A stretch of 35,238 bases of DNA from Mailhella sp. (lineage in GTDB: Bacteria; Desulfobacterota; Desulfovibrionia; Desulfovibrionales; Desulfovibrionaceae): assembly GCA_020024815.1 (NCBI GenBank), contig JAHHTE010000003.1, forward strand, positions 1-35,238, written 5' to 3'. Below, piece by piece: positions 8,446 to 15,496 of this stretch. Under the pieces are notes generated by a model. That model was not told the origin of the DNA, made no database searches, and was given only the letters and a program-made list of their open reading frames with translations. The translations under genes were made by a program, and so were the position numbers. Position 1 is the stretch's first letter. The number at the start of each line of letters is the position of its first letter.

Positions 8446-8760
8446 ATGGATTTACAAAGCTTATCTGTTTTACGAAAATATATCAAAGTAGTAGATCATA
8501 AAGCAGGTACTATTAAATTAAAAGTTGCTTTATCTGCTCTTTCCGACCCTACTGTCAAACAAATAATGGCTCAATTCAAAAATAATGAATTGCCAAAAGC
8601 TATTTTAGGAACACAAGTTAATATTTTTACCCAAACATTAACTTTAAAATATGATATATCAATTATTGATCAAAAAGAATTTGAAGAAATTCTTACAACT
8701 CAAGATAATGATAAATTTTTATCTTTAGCAGAAAAATATCATAGCATTTTAACCGCATAA
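8446..8760 (+). CDS. Small protein with degenerate heavy-metal-associated (HMA-like) fold
   Basis: This is a 104-residue soluble protein with a weak AAGG...GGAAA leader, 13 bases after the first ATPase. Its pattern (strand at D-H-K-A-G-T-I-K-L-K-V, helix at S-D-P-T-V-K-Q-I-M, strands at A-I-L-G-T-Q-V and T-L-T-L-K-Y-D, final helices) fits a ferredoxin-like HMA fold. It parallels the N-terminal domains of both operon ATPases, which show H-x(4)-R-x-R...(I/V)-x-Y-D. There is no CxxC. Ferrosome clusters encode a small HMA-type protein (FezC), and this is the best positional and structural candidate for that role here. The match is by pattern only. Confidence 0.6.
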   Translation: MDLQSLSVLRKYIKVVDHKAGTIKLKVALSALSDPTVKQIMAQFKNNELPKAILGTQVNIFTQTLTLKYDISIIDQKEFEEILTTQDNDKFLSLAEKYHSILTA

Positions 8761-8771
8761 GAGGAATAAAT

Positions 8772-9428
8772 ATGAGTACTACAAAAGAAAACGAAATGAA
8801 CCCAAACGCAATGTATCGCTACGACCCTGAACTTGGTTATGTTGAAGTAACCAATAATCAGGCTATGCAAAATACAATGCAAAACCCTATGCAAAATCAA
8901 GCATATTTTACTAACCAAAATAATCCTTATTTTACACCTCCAATGTATCAACAAAATGCACCACAATATGCACCTTTTACTTACTGCCCTCCATTTGGAC
9001 CACGCATGATGATGTATAATAATCAAATGCAACAACAAGCTCTTTATCAAACACAAATGCAACAAGCAGAAGAAATGCATAAAATGCAAGAAGAATTTGC
9101 TAAATACATGAATAAAATGCAAGCAGAACAAACTGCAAATACTGCTAATGCACAACAAGGTTTAACACAAGAAAAAGTACAAGAAATTTACAATGTAGTA
9201 AATGATGCTATTAATGGTAATGCTGATCCAAATAAAATTTTTGGAATCTTGCAAGGTACTTCCAATGATTTTTGGAAAGGTTTAGCTATTGGAGCTGGTG
9301 CAATTTTACTTTTTAATTACACTCCATTAAAAACCATGTTTGCAAGTATGTTAGGTTCTTTTGGTGCAAGTCAAGCTGAAGAAGCATCTGAAGAAACTTG
9401 TGATTGTAATAACACTGAAACAGAATAA
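8772..9428 (+). CDS. Met/Gln/Asn-rich protein with a single C-terminal membrane segment
   Basis: This is a 218-residue protein of no family I recognise. Residues 1-90 are low-complexity, rich in Met, Gln, Asn, Pro and Tyr (repeats of M-Q-N and N-Q-M-Q-Q-Q). Residues 85-120 look helical with regular Met spacing (E-E-M-H-K-M-Q-E-E-F, K-Y-M-N-K-M-Q) and may form a coiled coil. A membrane segment begins at F-W-K-G-L-A-I-G-A-G (167-176) and runs to about 190. The tail is acidic with C-D-C near the end. The F-x-K-G-L-x-x-G-A-G motif recurs in the 9806 gene. The start has AAGAGGA six bases upstream. It probably sits on the surface of the same membrane as the ATPases; a scaffold or metal-binding role is a guess. 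Confidence 0.8.
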   Translation: MSTTKENEMNPNAMYRYDPELGYVEVTNNQAMQNTMQNPMQNQAYFTNQNNPYFTPPMYQQNAPQYAPFTYCPPFGPRMMMYNNQMQQQALYQTQMQQAEEMHKMQEEFAKYMNKMQAEQTANTANAQQGLTQEKVQEIYNVVNDAINGNADPNKIFGILQGTSNDFWKGLAIGAGAILLFNYTPLKTMFASMLGSFGASQAEEASEETCDCNNTETE

Positions 9429-9453
9429 TTTTATTATAAGATAAGGAATTACC

Positions 9454-9804
9454 ATGAAAACTAATACTACACCTATTTTAATTGCAACAGCTTTTGGTGG
9501 CTTACTTGCAGGTGCAATTACTGGTGCAACATTATCAAGTGTAAAAGCAGTTAAAAAAGTAAAAGATAAAAAAATTACAGCTAAACAAGCTTCAAAAGAA
9601 GTTTTACAAGAATCAACAAGTCTTGGTATTGCAACTAGTGTAGGTGTTACTACAACAGCTCTTTTAGGTATTACAGGCGTATTATCTATTGCTAGTGTTG
9701 CTCTTGTAACAGCATCAACAAAATATGCATTAGATAATGTTTTATCTGAAAAAAATTCTAACGAGGCAAAAGAAATTACTCCTCTAGAAGCAAAGGAAGC
9801 ATAA
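9454..9804 (+). CDS. Small glycine-rich two-helix membrane protein
   Basis: This is a 116-residue protein with two hydrophobic regions (about residues 7-30 and 55-88) rich in Gly, Ala, Thr and Ser. Examples are F-G-G-L-L-A-G-A-I-T-G-A-T and V-G-V-T-T-T-A-L-L-G-I-T-G-V-L. The glycine spacing suggests tightly packed helix pairs (glycine-zipper type). A basic linker (K-A-V-K-K-V-K-D-K-K) separates them, and the C-terminus is acidic. Small Gly-rich membrane proteins of this look occur on bacterial organelle membranes such as magnetosomes, but I cannot assign a family. AAGGAA precedes the start, and the next gene begins one base after its stop. Confidence 0.8.
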   Translation: MKTNTTPILIATAFGGLLAGAITGATLSSVKAVKKVKDKKITAKQASKEVLQESTSLGIATSVGVTTTALLGITGVLSIASVALVTASTKYALDNVLSEKNSNEAKEITPLEAKEA

Positions 9805-9805
9805 T

Positions 9806-10162
9806 ATGCAAAAAGGATTTATAGACGATTCAATAACTGCATATAAATCTTATAAAGACAATGTAAAAACTACTAGCAAAATTTTTGAAAATTTTAAATT
9901 TACAAATGCACAAAACTTTATAAAGGACTTCCCTAACATGACTACTAATACAAATAAAACACCTTTTATTGATTATAAAAGCCCATCTTTTATAAAAGGA
10001 TTATTACTTGGTGCTGGTATTGCCTATCTCGCTACAAATAAAACTGTCCAACAAGCTGTTATTTCAACTTCTGTACGCTTAATGACTTCTGTTCAAGGTA
10101 GCTTTGAAGAAATGAAAGAACAAATTCAAGATATTAAAGCAGAACTTAGCAACGAAGAATAG
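9806..10162 (+). CDS. Small membrane protein with F-x-K-G-L-x-x-G-A-G motif
   Basis: This is a 118-residue protein. A polar N-terminal 60 residues with lysines and aromatics is followed by S-F-I-K-G-L-L-L-G-A-G-I-A-Y-L (61-75), one membrane helix. After that comes an amphipathic, charged helix to the end (F-E-E-M-K-E-Q-I-Q-D-I-K). The layout (short membrane helix, then long charged helix) recalls YtxH/DUF5132-type proteins, but the call is by shape. The membrane motif is the same as in the 8772 gene. An AAGGAAG in the end of the preceding gene serves as ribosome binding site. Confidence 0.8.
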   Translation: MQKGFIDDSITAYKSYKDNVKTTSKIFENFKFTNAQNFIKDFPNMTTNTNKTPFIDYKSPSFIKGLLLGAGIAYLATNKTVQQAVISTSVRLMTSVQGSFEEMKEQIQDIKAELSNEE

Positions 10163-10170
10163 GAGCTTTT

Positions 10171-10485
10171 ATGTCTAATGCAATAAATGAAAATATGGAA
10201 ATGAATACAGAAAATACAGAAGAAGTTTCTCCTGTGGCAAATGAAAATTCCACAGAAAATAAAGAAACAACTTCTCATAAATGTGCATTCCATTTTCCAA
10301 AATTCTCTGAAAAAGAAAAACGTCAATTAGTAAAGCATGGTATGGTTGCTAGCCTAGCTATTACAGCTTTATCTAGTTTTTTACCAATAAAATACTATAA
10401 ACCAATCCATACTGTTGCTGGATTAAGTTTTTTAGGACTTTGTGCTGTACATACAATACAAAATACTCCTAAAAAGAAAAAATAA
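10171..10485 (+). CDS. Small two-helix membrane protein with conserved-looking histidines
   Basis: This is a 104-residue protein. The first 45 residues are acidic and Asn/Glu-rich, ending in H-K-C-A-F-H-F. Two membrane helices follow: about 52-71, starting after K-H-G-M, and about 79-95. The second is H80-T-V-A-G-L-S-F-L-G-L-C-A-V-H94, followed by a lysine tail (P-K-K-K-K). His80 and His94 are 14 residues apart on one helix, the H-x13-H spacing seen in cytochrome b, and the pattern recalls DUF4405-type haem membrane proteins. Haem or iron binding is therefore possible but unproven. AGGAG precedes the start. It lies 22 bases before the second ATPase. Confidence 0.78.
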   Translation: MSNAINENMEMNTENTEEVSPVANENSTENKETTSHKCAFHFPKFSEKEKRQLVKHGMVASLAITALSSFLPIKYYKPIHTVAGLSFLGLCAVHTIQNTPKKKK

Positions 10486-10507
10486 GCAATATATTGGAGT
10501 TAATTCC

Positions 10508-12622
10508 ATGAGCTTAAATGAGTCTCAAAAGAAAAATAAAAGCGTTTTTAAAATAAATCACGAAACGCCAAAACGTATTCGTTTTAGTGGAAAAAAGCTT
10601 TTAGACCCTTATCTTGACATTGCATACTTGCAAGCTATTCTTTCTTCTTTACCTGGTATAACTATGGTAAGAATAAATCCAAAAGCTACAAGTATTGTTA
10701 TGGAATATGATGGGCAAAAAAAGAATAAACAAGCTTTTATTCATTGTTTAAATAATATTCCAAGCGAAGCATATCGCAACGATAATGAAAGAGAAGAAGA
10801 AGTTACTCCTTTTTCTGTTATTTCTAAAACAGTCAATGCACTTAGTACTAATTGGCAACCCCCAACTTTACAACAAACATTAAGTTATCTTTTTGGTTTT
10901 TCTACTATCAGTACAGGAGTAAAAACCCTTTTCCAAGATGGACTTAAAGTTGAAGTTTTAGATGCTACTGCTGTTCTTATTTCACTTTTAAGAAAAGACT
11001 ATATGACAGCAAATAGTATTGTTGCTCTTTTAGGTATTGGTTCTTGGCTTGAACAATGGACAGAAAATAAATCTAATGATCTTCTTACTGAACTTTTAAA
11101 ACCACAAGTAGAAACTGTTTGGGTAGAACGTGATGCAAAAGAAATCTCTATACCTTTTACAGAATTACAAGTGGGTGATATTGTTATTTGCGGAACGGGG
11201 GAACTTATTCCTATTGATGGAACAATAGTTTCTGGTGAAGCAGCTATAAACCAAGCATCAATAACAGGTGAATCCCTTCCTATTCACGTGCAAGAAGGAG
11301 ATGATGTTTTATCTGGTGCAATTATTGAAGATGGAAGAATACGCATTAAAGCAAACCATGTTGGTAAAGAAACCAGTATGGCAAGAATTAATCGTTTCTT
11401 AGAAAACTCTTTACGTAACCCTTCTGAAATCCAAAAACAAAGTACATTATTAGCAGACAAATTAGTTCCAATTACTTTTGGGCTTAGTTTAGCTATTTTC
11501 GCTCTTACAAGAGATTTAAATAGAGCTGCCTCTGCACTTACTGTTGACTACTCTTGTGCATTAAAACTTGCTGCTCCTGTTGCTGTAAAATCAGGAATGC
11601 ATTGTGCTGGCAAAAATGGAGTTCTCCTCAAAGGTGGACAAGCTCTTGATCGTTTAGCACAAATTGACACTCTCGTTTTTGACAAAACAGGAACATTAAC
11701 AAAAGGTAATTTAGAAATTACTGATGTTATTTCTTTTGATCCATCAAGAACTAATGATGAATTATTAGCCCTTACAGCAGGAGCTGAAGAACATTACGGA
11801 CACCCTGTTGCTAGAGCTGTTGTGCAAGAAGCAAAAAATAGAAAACTACAATTACCAGAAGTAAGTCAAGTTGACTTTATTGTTGCACATGGTGTTTCTG
11901 CTTATGTTAACAAGAAACAAATTCTTGTAGGTAGTCGCCACTTCTTAGAAGATGATGAAAAAATACCTTGTGCTAATGCTGATAAGTATGATGTGAATTT
12001 ACGTAATCAAGGAAAATCCATTCTTTATGTTGCTGAAGAAAACAAACTCCTTGGTATTATTGCTATGCGTGATGAAATTCGCCCAGAAGCACCTGAAACA
12101 TTACGTGAACTTAGAAAACTTGGGGTAAAACAATTTGTTATGCTCACAGGTGATCATAAGGACACAGCAAAAGCAATAGCTGAAGAATTACAATACATTG
12201 ACGAAGTTTACTGGGAATTAAAACCAGAAGATAAAGCACAAATTGTGCAAAAACTTCAAAGTGAAGGTAAAATTCTTGGTTTTGCTGGCGATGGTGTTAA
12301 TGATGCTCCTGCACTTCTTTCTGCAAATGTGGGTATTTGTATGCCAAAAGGAGCTGACCTTGCAAGAGAATCTGCTCAAGTAGTTTTACTTGAAGAAGAT
12401 TTACATACTCTTGTTTTAGCTCGTTACATTGCAAAGCAAAATCAAAAAGTTCTCAAAACCTCTTTTAATGCAACAATTGGAGCAAACACGGTAATTATGT
12501 TACTTGCAACTATGGGTAAACTTACCCCAGTTAAAGCAGCATTATTCCATAACCTTAGCACCATTGGAATCTTAGGATATACAGCACAATCTGCTGGAAA
12601 ACTCCCTAAGAATATAAAATGA
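10508..12622 (+). CDS. P1B-type metal ATPase with SCA membrane motif, candidate ferrosome ATPase (FezB-like)
   Basis: This is a 704-residue metal-pumping P-type ATPase with all catalytic motifs: T-G-E-S (253-256), D-K-T-G-T (Asp392), H-P (432-433), T-G-D (547-549) and G-D-G-V-N-D-A-P (594-601). The N-terminal 80 residues form an HMA-like domain without CxxC (H-E-T-P-K-R-I-R-F). The membrane metal-site motif is Y-S-C-A-L-K-L-A-A-P (348-357), not the CPC or SPC of Cu, Zn or Co pumps. SC-type sites belong to the P1B-6 group as I recall, which includes the ferrosome ATPase FezB. Iron is the inferred cargo. The start is the ATG at 10508 with TTGGAG upstream; an upstream in-frame start at 10442 lies inside the preceding gene and lacks support. 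Confidence 0.88.
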   Translation: MSLNESQKKNKSVFKINHETPKRIRFSGKKLLDPYLDIAYLQAILSSLPGITMVRINPKATSIVMEYDGQKKNKQAFIHCLNNIPSEAYRNDNEREEEVTPFSVISKTVNALSTNWQPPTLQQTLSYLFGFSTISTGVKTLFQDGLKVEVLDATAVLISLLRKDYMTANSIVALLGIGSWLEQWTENKSNDLLTELLKPQVETVWVERDAKEISIPFTELQVGDIVICGTGELIPIDGTIVSGEAAINQASITGESLPIHVQEGDDVLSGAIIEDGRIRIKANHVGKETSMARINRFLENSLRNPSEIQKQSTLLADKLVPITFGLSLAIFALTRDLNRAASALTVDYSCALKLAAPVAVKSGMHCAGKNGVLLKGGQALDRLAQIDTLVFDKTGTLTKGNLEITDVISFDPSRTNDELLALTAGAEEHYGHPVARAVVQEAKNRKLQLPEVSQVDFIVAHGVSAYVNKKQILVGSRHFLEDDEKIPCANADKYDVNLRNQGKSILYVAEENKLLGIIAMRDEIRPEAPETLRELRKLGVKQFVMLTGDHKDTAKAIAEELQYIDEVYWELKPEDKAQIVQKLQSEGKILGFAGDGVNDAPALLSANVGICMPKGADLARESAQVVLLEEDLHTLVLARYIAKQNQKVLKTSFNATIGANTVIMLLATMGKLTPVKAALFHNLSTIGILGYTAQSAGKLPKNIK

Positions 12623-12635
12623 TGGGGGAACATAA

Positions 12636-13385
12636 ATGTTTACGAACTTTATCCATGCACCTCATGGTGAAATGCTTTGCATAGAAAGAATTAATAACGA
12701 ACACCTTGAAAAAGAACTTTTTAGAATGGGCGTTACAACACAAAGCATTGTTTATAGAATGAATGCTGAACTTGATATGCATACTGTAAAAATTAGACAC
12801 AAGGGCGGTGATACTGTTCTTAGTGGAGGTATGGGTGGCAAGATTTTAGCTCATTTAGACGATGGACGTATTATCGCTCTTACAGAAATGAAAGTTGGTG
12901 AAAAAGGACATATTGAAGCTGTTGGCGGTGGAGAAGAATTTCTTTCTGCTATGAAAAATCTTGGTCTTGAACAAACCCAAGAATTTGAAATGATACGTAT
13001 TCTTCCCCCAATGGAATATATTACCCTTATTAATAAAAATCGTCGTGAACGCTTATCTGAAGGTATGGCTGCAAAAATTATTGGTAAATTAGAAAACGGT
13101 GAAACTGTTCAATTTGCCAATAGCTCTGCTGGAAGTAACTTTGTTGTTGAAAAAGTTATTGGTGGAGAAAATGCTCAAAAAATTATGCAAGCTTTCAATA
13201 TAAAACAAGGTGATATTCTTATCCTTGAAAGTGTTGAAAATGCCCCTACATACTGTTTGGGACAAGGTGAACACTTTATCCTTGCAAATAAAGAAGGCTT
13301 ACGCATTTATCTAAAAAAAGATCAAGCAGAAGCAATTATTGTTTCTTATACTGATACGAACCATAATGAAGAATTAGCTGAATAA
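12636..13385 (+). CDS. Protein of three tandem FeoA-like (SH3-fold) domains
   Basis: This is a 249-residue soluble protein, last in the operon, with GGGGGAA seven bases before its start. Three repeats follow one plan: residues about 8-79, 84-161 and 164-236. Each opens with a segment of the type G-x(3)-I-x-x-(V/I), contains a helix leading to a hydrophobic residue then G (L-F-R-M-G-V, M-K-N-L-G-L, M-Q-A-F-N-I), and ends with strands and a lid such as L-S-G-G-M-G-G-K-I or L-S-E-G-M-A-A-K-I-I-G. This is the FeoA pattern. FeoA is the small cytosolic partner of the ferrous iron transporter FeoB; no feoB is nearby. In this operon it may serve an ATPase instead, or sense iron. Repeats 2 and 3 are the more divergent. 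Confidence 0.75.
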   Translation: MFTNFIHAPHGEMLCIERINNEHLEKELFRMGVTTQSIVYRMNAELDMHTVKIRHKGGDTVLSGGMGGKILAHLDDGRIIALTEMKVGEKGHIEAVGGGEEFLSAMKNLGLEQTQEFEMIRILPPMEYITLINKNRRERLSEGMAAKIIGKLENGETVQFANSSAGSNFVVEKVIGGENAQKIMQAFNIKQGDILILESVENAPTYCLGQGEHFILANKEGLRIYLKKDQAEAIIVSYTDTNHNEELAE

Positions 13386-13431
13386 ATTTAATATCATATT
13401 AAATCAATAAATCAGTATTATTCATTTCAAT

Positions 13432-13469
13432 AAAAAAAGATGTAATTATTTATAATTACATCTTTTTTT
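13432..13469. terminator. Strong intrinsic terminator ending the ATPase/FeoA operon
   Basis: Left arm 13439-13448 (GATGTAATTA) pairs exactly with 13453-13462 across a TTTA loop. Seven A before and seven T after extend the stem to 17 pairs and provide a T-tract on either strand. It lies 46 bases after the FeoA-like gene and can also stop transcription coming from the right. Confidence 0.9.
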
Positions 13470-13586
13470 ATAACAGAACAAATTTATAAAACCTTTTTTA
13501 TCCTAAAAATATTTAATACCTGTCGCACTTGGTTTTACAATTAACTATTTGAAAAGCAATTTATATATTCAAAATACATTTAGCAT

Positions 13587-13614
13587 AAAAAAAGCCACAT
13601 AAGTGGCTTTTTTT
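13587..13614 (-). terminator. Intrinsic terminator of the atp operon
   Basis: GCCAC (13594-13598) pairs with GTGGC (13603-13607) around a four-base loop, flanked by seven A on one side and seven T on the other. On the minus strand it starts at the atpC stop codon and is followed by a T-run, as expected for the end of the operon. Confidence 0.9.
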
Positions 13615-14014
13615 ATTGTTTTGCAATATTTAATCGCATTACAGCTCTTTTCAAAGCTAATTCAGCTCTGGCAATATCAATACCATCTTGCTGTTTTTTG
13701 GATAAGCGTTCTTCTGCCCTAGCTTTTGCTCTTTCTGCACGTTCAATATCAATATTTTCTGCAAGTTCTGCTGCTTGTGCTAATATCGTTACTTTATTAT
13801 TAGCAACTTCTGCAAAACCTCCTGCAACAAAAACAAGATCTTCTACATTACCATTACGATAAAGTAATGTTCCAATACTAAGAGCAGTAAGCAAAGGAAT
13901 GTGTCCAGCAAGAACACCAAACTCCCCGTCTACTCCAGGAGCCCCAACATAATCAACATCAGTACTAAGTACAACTTGATCTGGGGTTACAATTTCAAGA
14001 CGAAGTTGAGCCAT
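13613..14014 (-). CDS. atpC: ATP synthase F1 epsilon subunit
   Basis: The epsilon subunit sits on the gamma stalk and couples or inhibits rotation. The 133-residue protein starts M-A-Q-L-R-L-E-I-V-T-P-D, with the family core G-V-D-G-E-F-G-V-L-A-G-H-I-P-L-L-T-A-L. The C-terminal helical pair (A-E-R-A-K-A-R-A-E-E-R-L) is complete. It is the last gene of the operon, about 50 bases after atpD, with AGGAGA before the start and its terminator at the stop codon. Confidence 0.96.
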   Translation of the reverse strand: MAQLRLEIVTPDQVVLSTDVDYVGAPGVDGEFGVLAGHIPLLTALSIGTLLYRNGNVEDLVFVAGGFAEVANNKVTILAQAAELAENIDIERAERAKARAEERLSKKQQDGIDIARAELALKRAVMRLNIAKQ

Positions 14015-14065
14015 TTATTTCTCCTATGCTTATTTATTTCCCCTATCTATATTGATAAAGAAAAA

Positions 14066-15481
14066 TTATGCTTGAGCTTGACGCTTGTTATATTTTTCAA
14101 TCGCCATTTCAATTCCGCCTACCATGTAAACGTCATTTTCTGAAAGGTGATCGTATTCACCACTAATAAGACCTTTAAAAGCCTTAATAGTATCTTCAAG
14201 CTTTACATAAACACCAGGTGTTCCTGTAAATACTTCTGCAACGTGGAATGGTTGAGATAAGAAACGTTGAATACGTCTTGCACGTGCAACAGTAATCTTA
14301 TCTTCATCAGAAAGTTCGTCCATACCAAGAATTGCAATAATATCTTGAAGATCTTTATACTTTTGAAGAATCATTTGCACTTGACGCGCAACACCATAAT
14401 GTTCTTCACCTACAACTTGTGGGTCAAGAATACGTGATGTTGAGTCAAGAGGGTCAACAGCAGGATAAATACCAAGTTCTGAAATTGCACGAGAAAGAAC
14501 AAGAGTTCCGTCTAAGTGTGCAAATGTTGTAGCAGGTGCTGGGTCTGTTAAGTCGTCAGCAGGCACATAAACAGCTTGAACTGATGTAATAGAACCATTT
14601 GCTGTTGAAGTAATACGTTCTTGTAAACCACCAAGGTCAGTACCAAGTGTTGGTTGATAACCTACGGCAGATGGCATACGTCCTAAAAGAGCAGATACTT
14701 CTGAACCAGCTTGTGTAAAACGGAAAATATTATCAATAAAGAGAAGAACGTCTTGATTTTCTTCATCACGGAAATATTCTGCACAAGCAAGAGCAGTAAG
14801 AGCAACACGAGCACGTGCTCCTGGAGGTTCGTTCATTTGGCCATAAACAAGTACAGCTCTTTCCAAAACTCCTGCATCTTTCAATTCATGGTACATATCG
14901 TTCCCTTCACGAGTACGTTCACCAACACCAGCAAAAACAGAGTTACCACCATGTTGCTTTGCAATGTTGTTAACTAACTCCATGAGAACAACAGTTTTAC
15001 CAACACCAGCACCACCAAAAAGACCAATTTTTCCACCTTTTGGGAATGGAACTAAAAGGTCAAGAACTTTAATCCCTGTTTCAAGAAGTTCAACATTAGT
15101 ATTGAGTTCTGTAAAAACAGGAGCAGCACGGTGAATTGGCATATATTTTTCTGATTGAATTTCACCAAGTCCATCAACAGCTTTACCAACAACGTTTAAG
15201 ATACGACCAACTGCTGCTTTACCAACAGGAGTCATAATTGGTTCTGCTGTATCTATTGCTTCCATTCCACGAACAAGACCGTCAGTAGAATCCATAGCAA
15301 TAGTTCTTACTATGTTATTACCAAGATGCTGCGCAACTTCACAAATAAGTTCCGGTGCATCTGTATTATTTGGGTTTTTGATTACAAGTGCATTTAAAAT
15401 ATTGGGAAGCTTACCTTCAGGGAAAGCTACGTCAACAACAGCACCGATAACCTGTACTATATGACCTTTATTTCCTGTCAT
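14066..15481 (-). CDS. atpD: ATP synthase F1 beta subunit
   Basis: This is the catalytic F1 subunit. The 471-residue protein has the Walker A G-G-A-G-V-G-K-T-V near residue 155, G-E-R-T-R-E-G-N-D (catalytic Glu), Walker B L-F-I-D-N-I-F-R-F and the signature P-A-V-D-P-L-D-S-T-S-R. Length and order are normal. AGGAG lies seven bases before the ATG at 15481. It sits 15 bases downstream of atpG. Confidence 0.98.
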   Translation of the reverse strand: MTGNKGHIVQVIGAVVDVAFPEGKLPNILNALVIKNPNNTDAPELICEVAQHLGNNIVRTIAMDSTDGLVRGMEAIDTAEPIMTPVGKAAVGRILNVVGKAVDGLGEIQSEKYMPIHRAAPVFTELNTNVELLETGIKVLDLLVPFPKGGKIGLFGGAGVGKTVVLMELVNNIAKQHGGNSVFAGVGERTREGNDMYHELKDAGVLERAVLVYGQMNEPPGARARVALTALACAEYFRDEENQDVLLFIDNIFRFTQAGSEVSALLGRMPSAVGYQPTLGTDLGGLQERITSTANGSITSVQAVYVPADDLTDPAPATTFAHLDGTLVLSRAISELGIYPAVDPLDSTSRILDPQVVGEEHYGVARQVQMILQKYKDLQDIIAILGMDELSDEDKITVARARRIQRFLSQPFHVAEVFTGTPGVYVKLEDTIKAFKGLISGEYDHLSENDVYMVGGIEMAIEKYNKRQAQA

Positions 15482-15496
15482 ACTTCAAAGCTCCTA

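Noticed and set aside
8739..9158. Antisense frame opposite the Met/Gln-rich gene
   Set aside because: Its His/Leu/Cys/Ile-rich product is what the complement of CAA/ATG-rich coding sequence yields; the plus-strand gene has a proper start, spacing and membrane helix.
10442..10507. Longer N-terminus for the second ATPase
   Set aside because: It would start inside the preceding membrane-protein gene without a ribosome binding site; the ATG at 10508 has one and gives the normal HMA-like start.
6201..13385. Magnetosome (mam) or encapsulin cluster
   Set aside because: No MamA/B/E/K/M-type protein, no HK97-fold shell protein and no ferritin-like cargo are encoded here; the ATPase-centred content fits ferrosome-type clusters better.
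13470..13586. Possible small RNA or gene between the two terminators
   Set aside because: No start codon with a ribosome binding site, no promoter pair and no further hairpin; it looks like plain AT-rich spacer between convergent operons.
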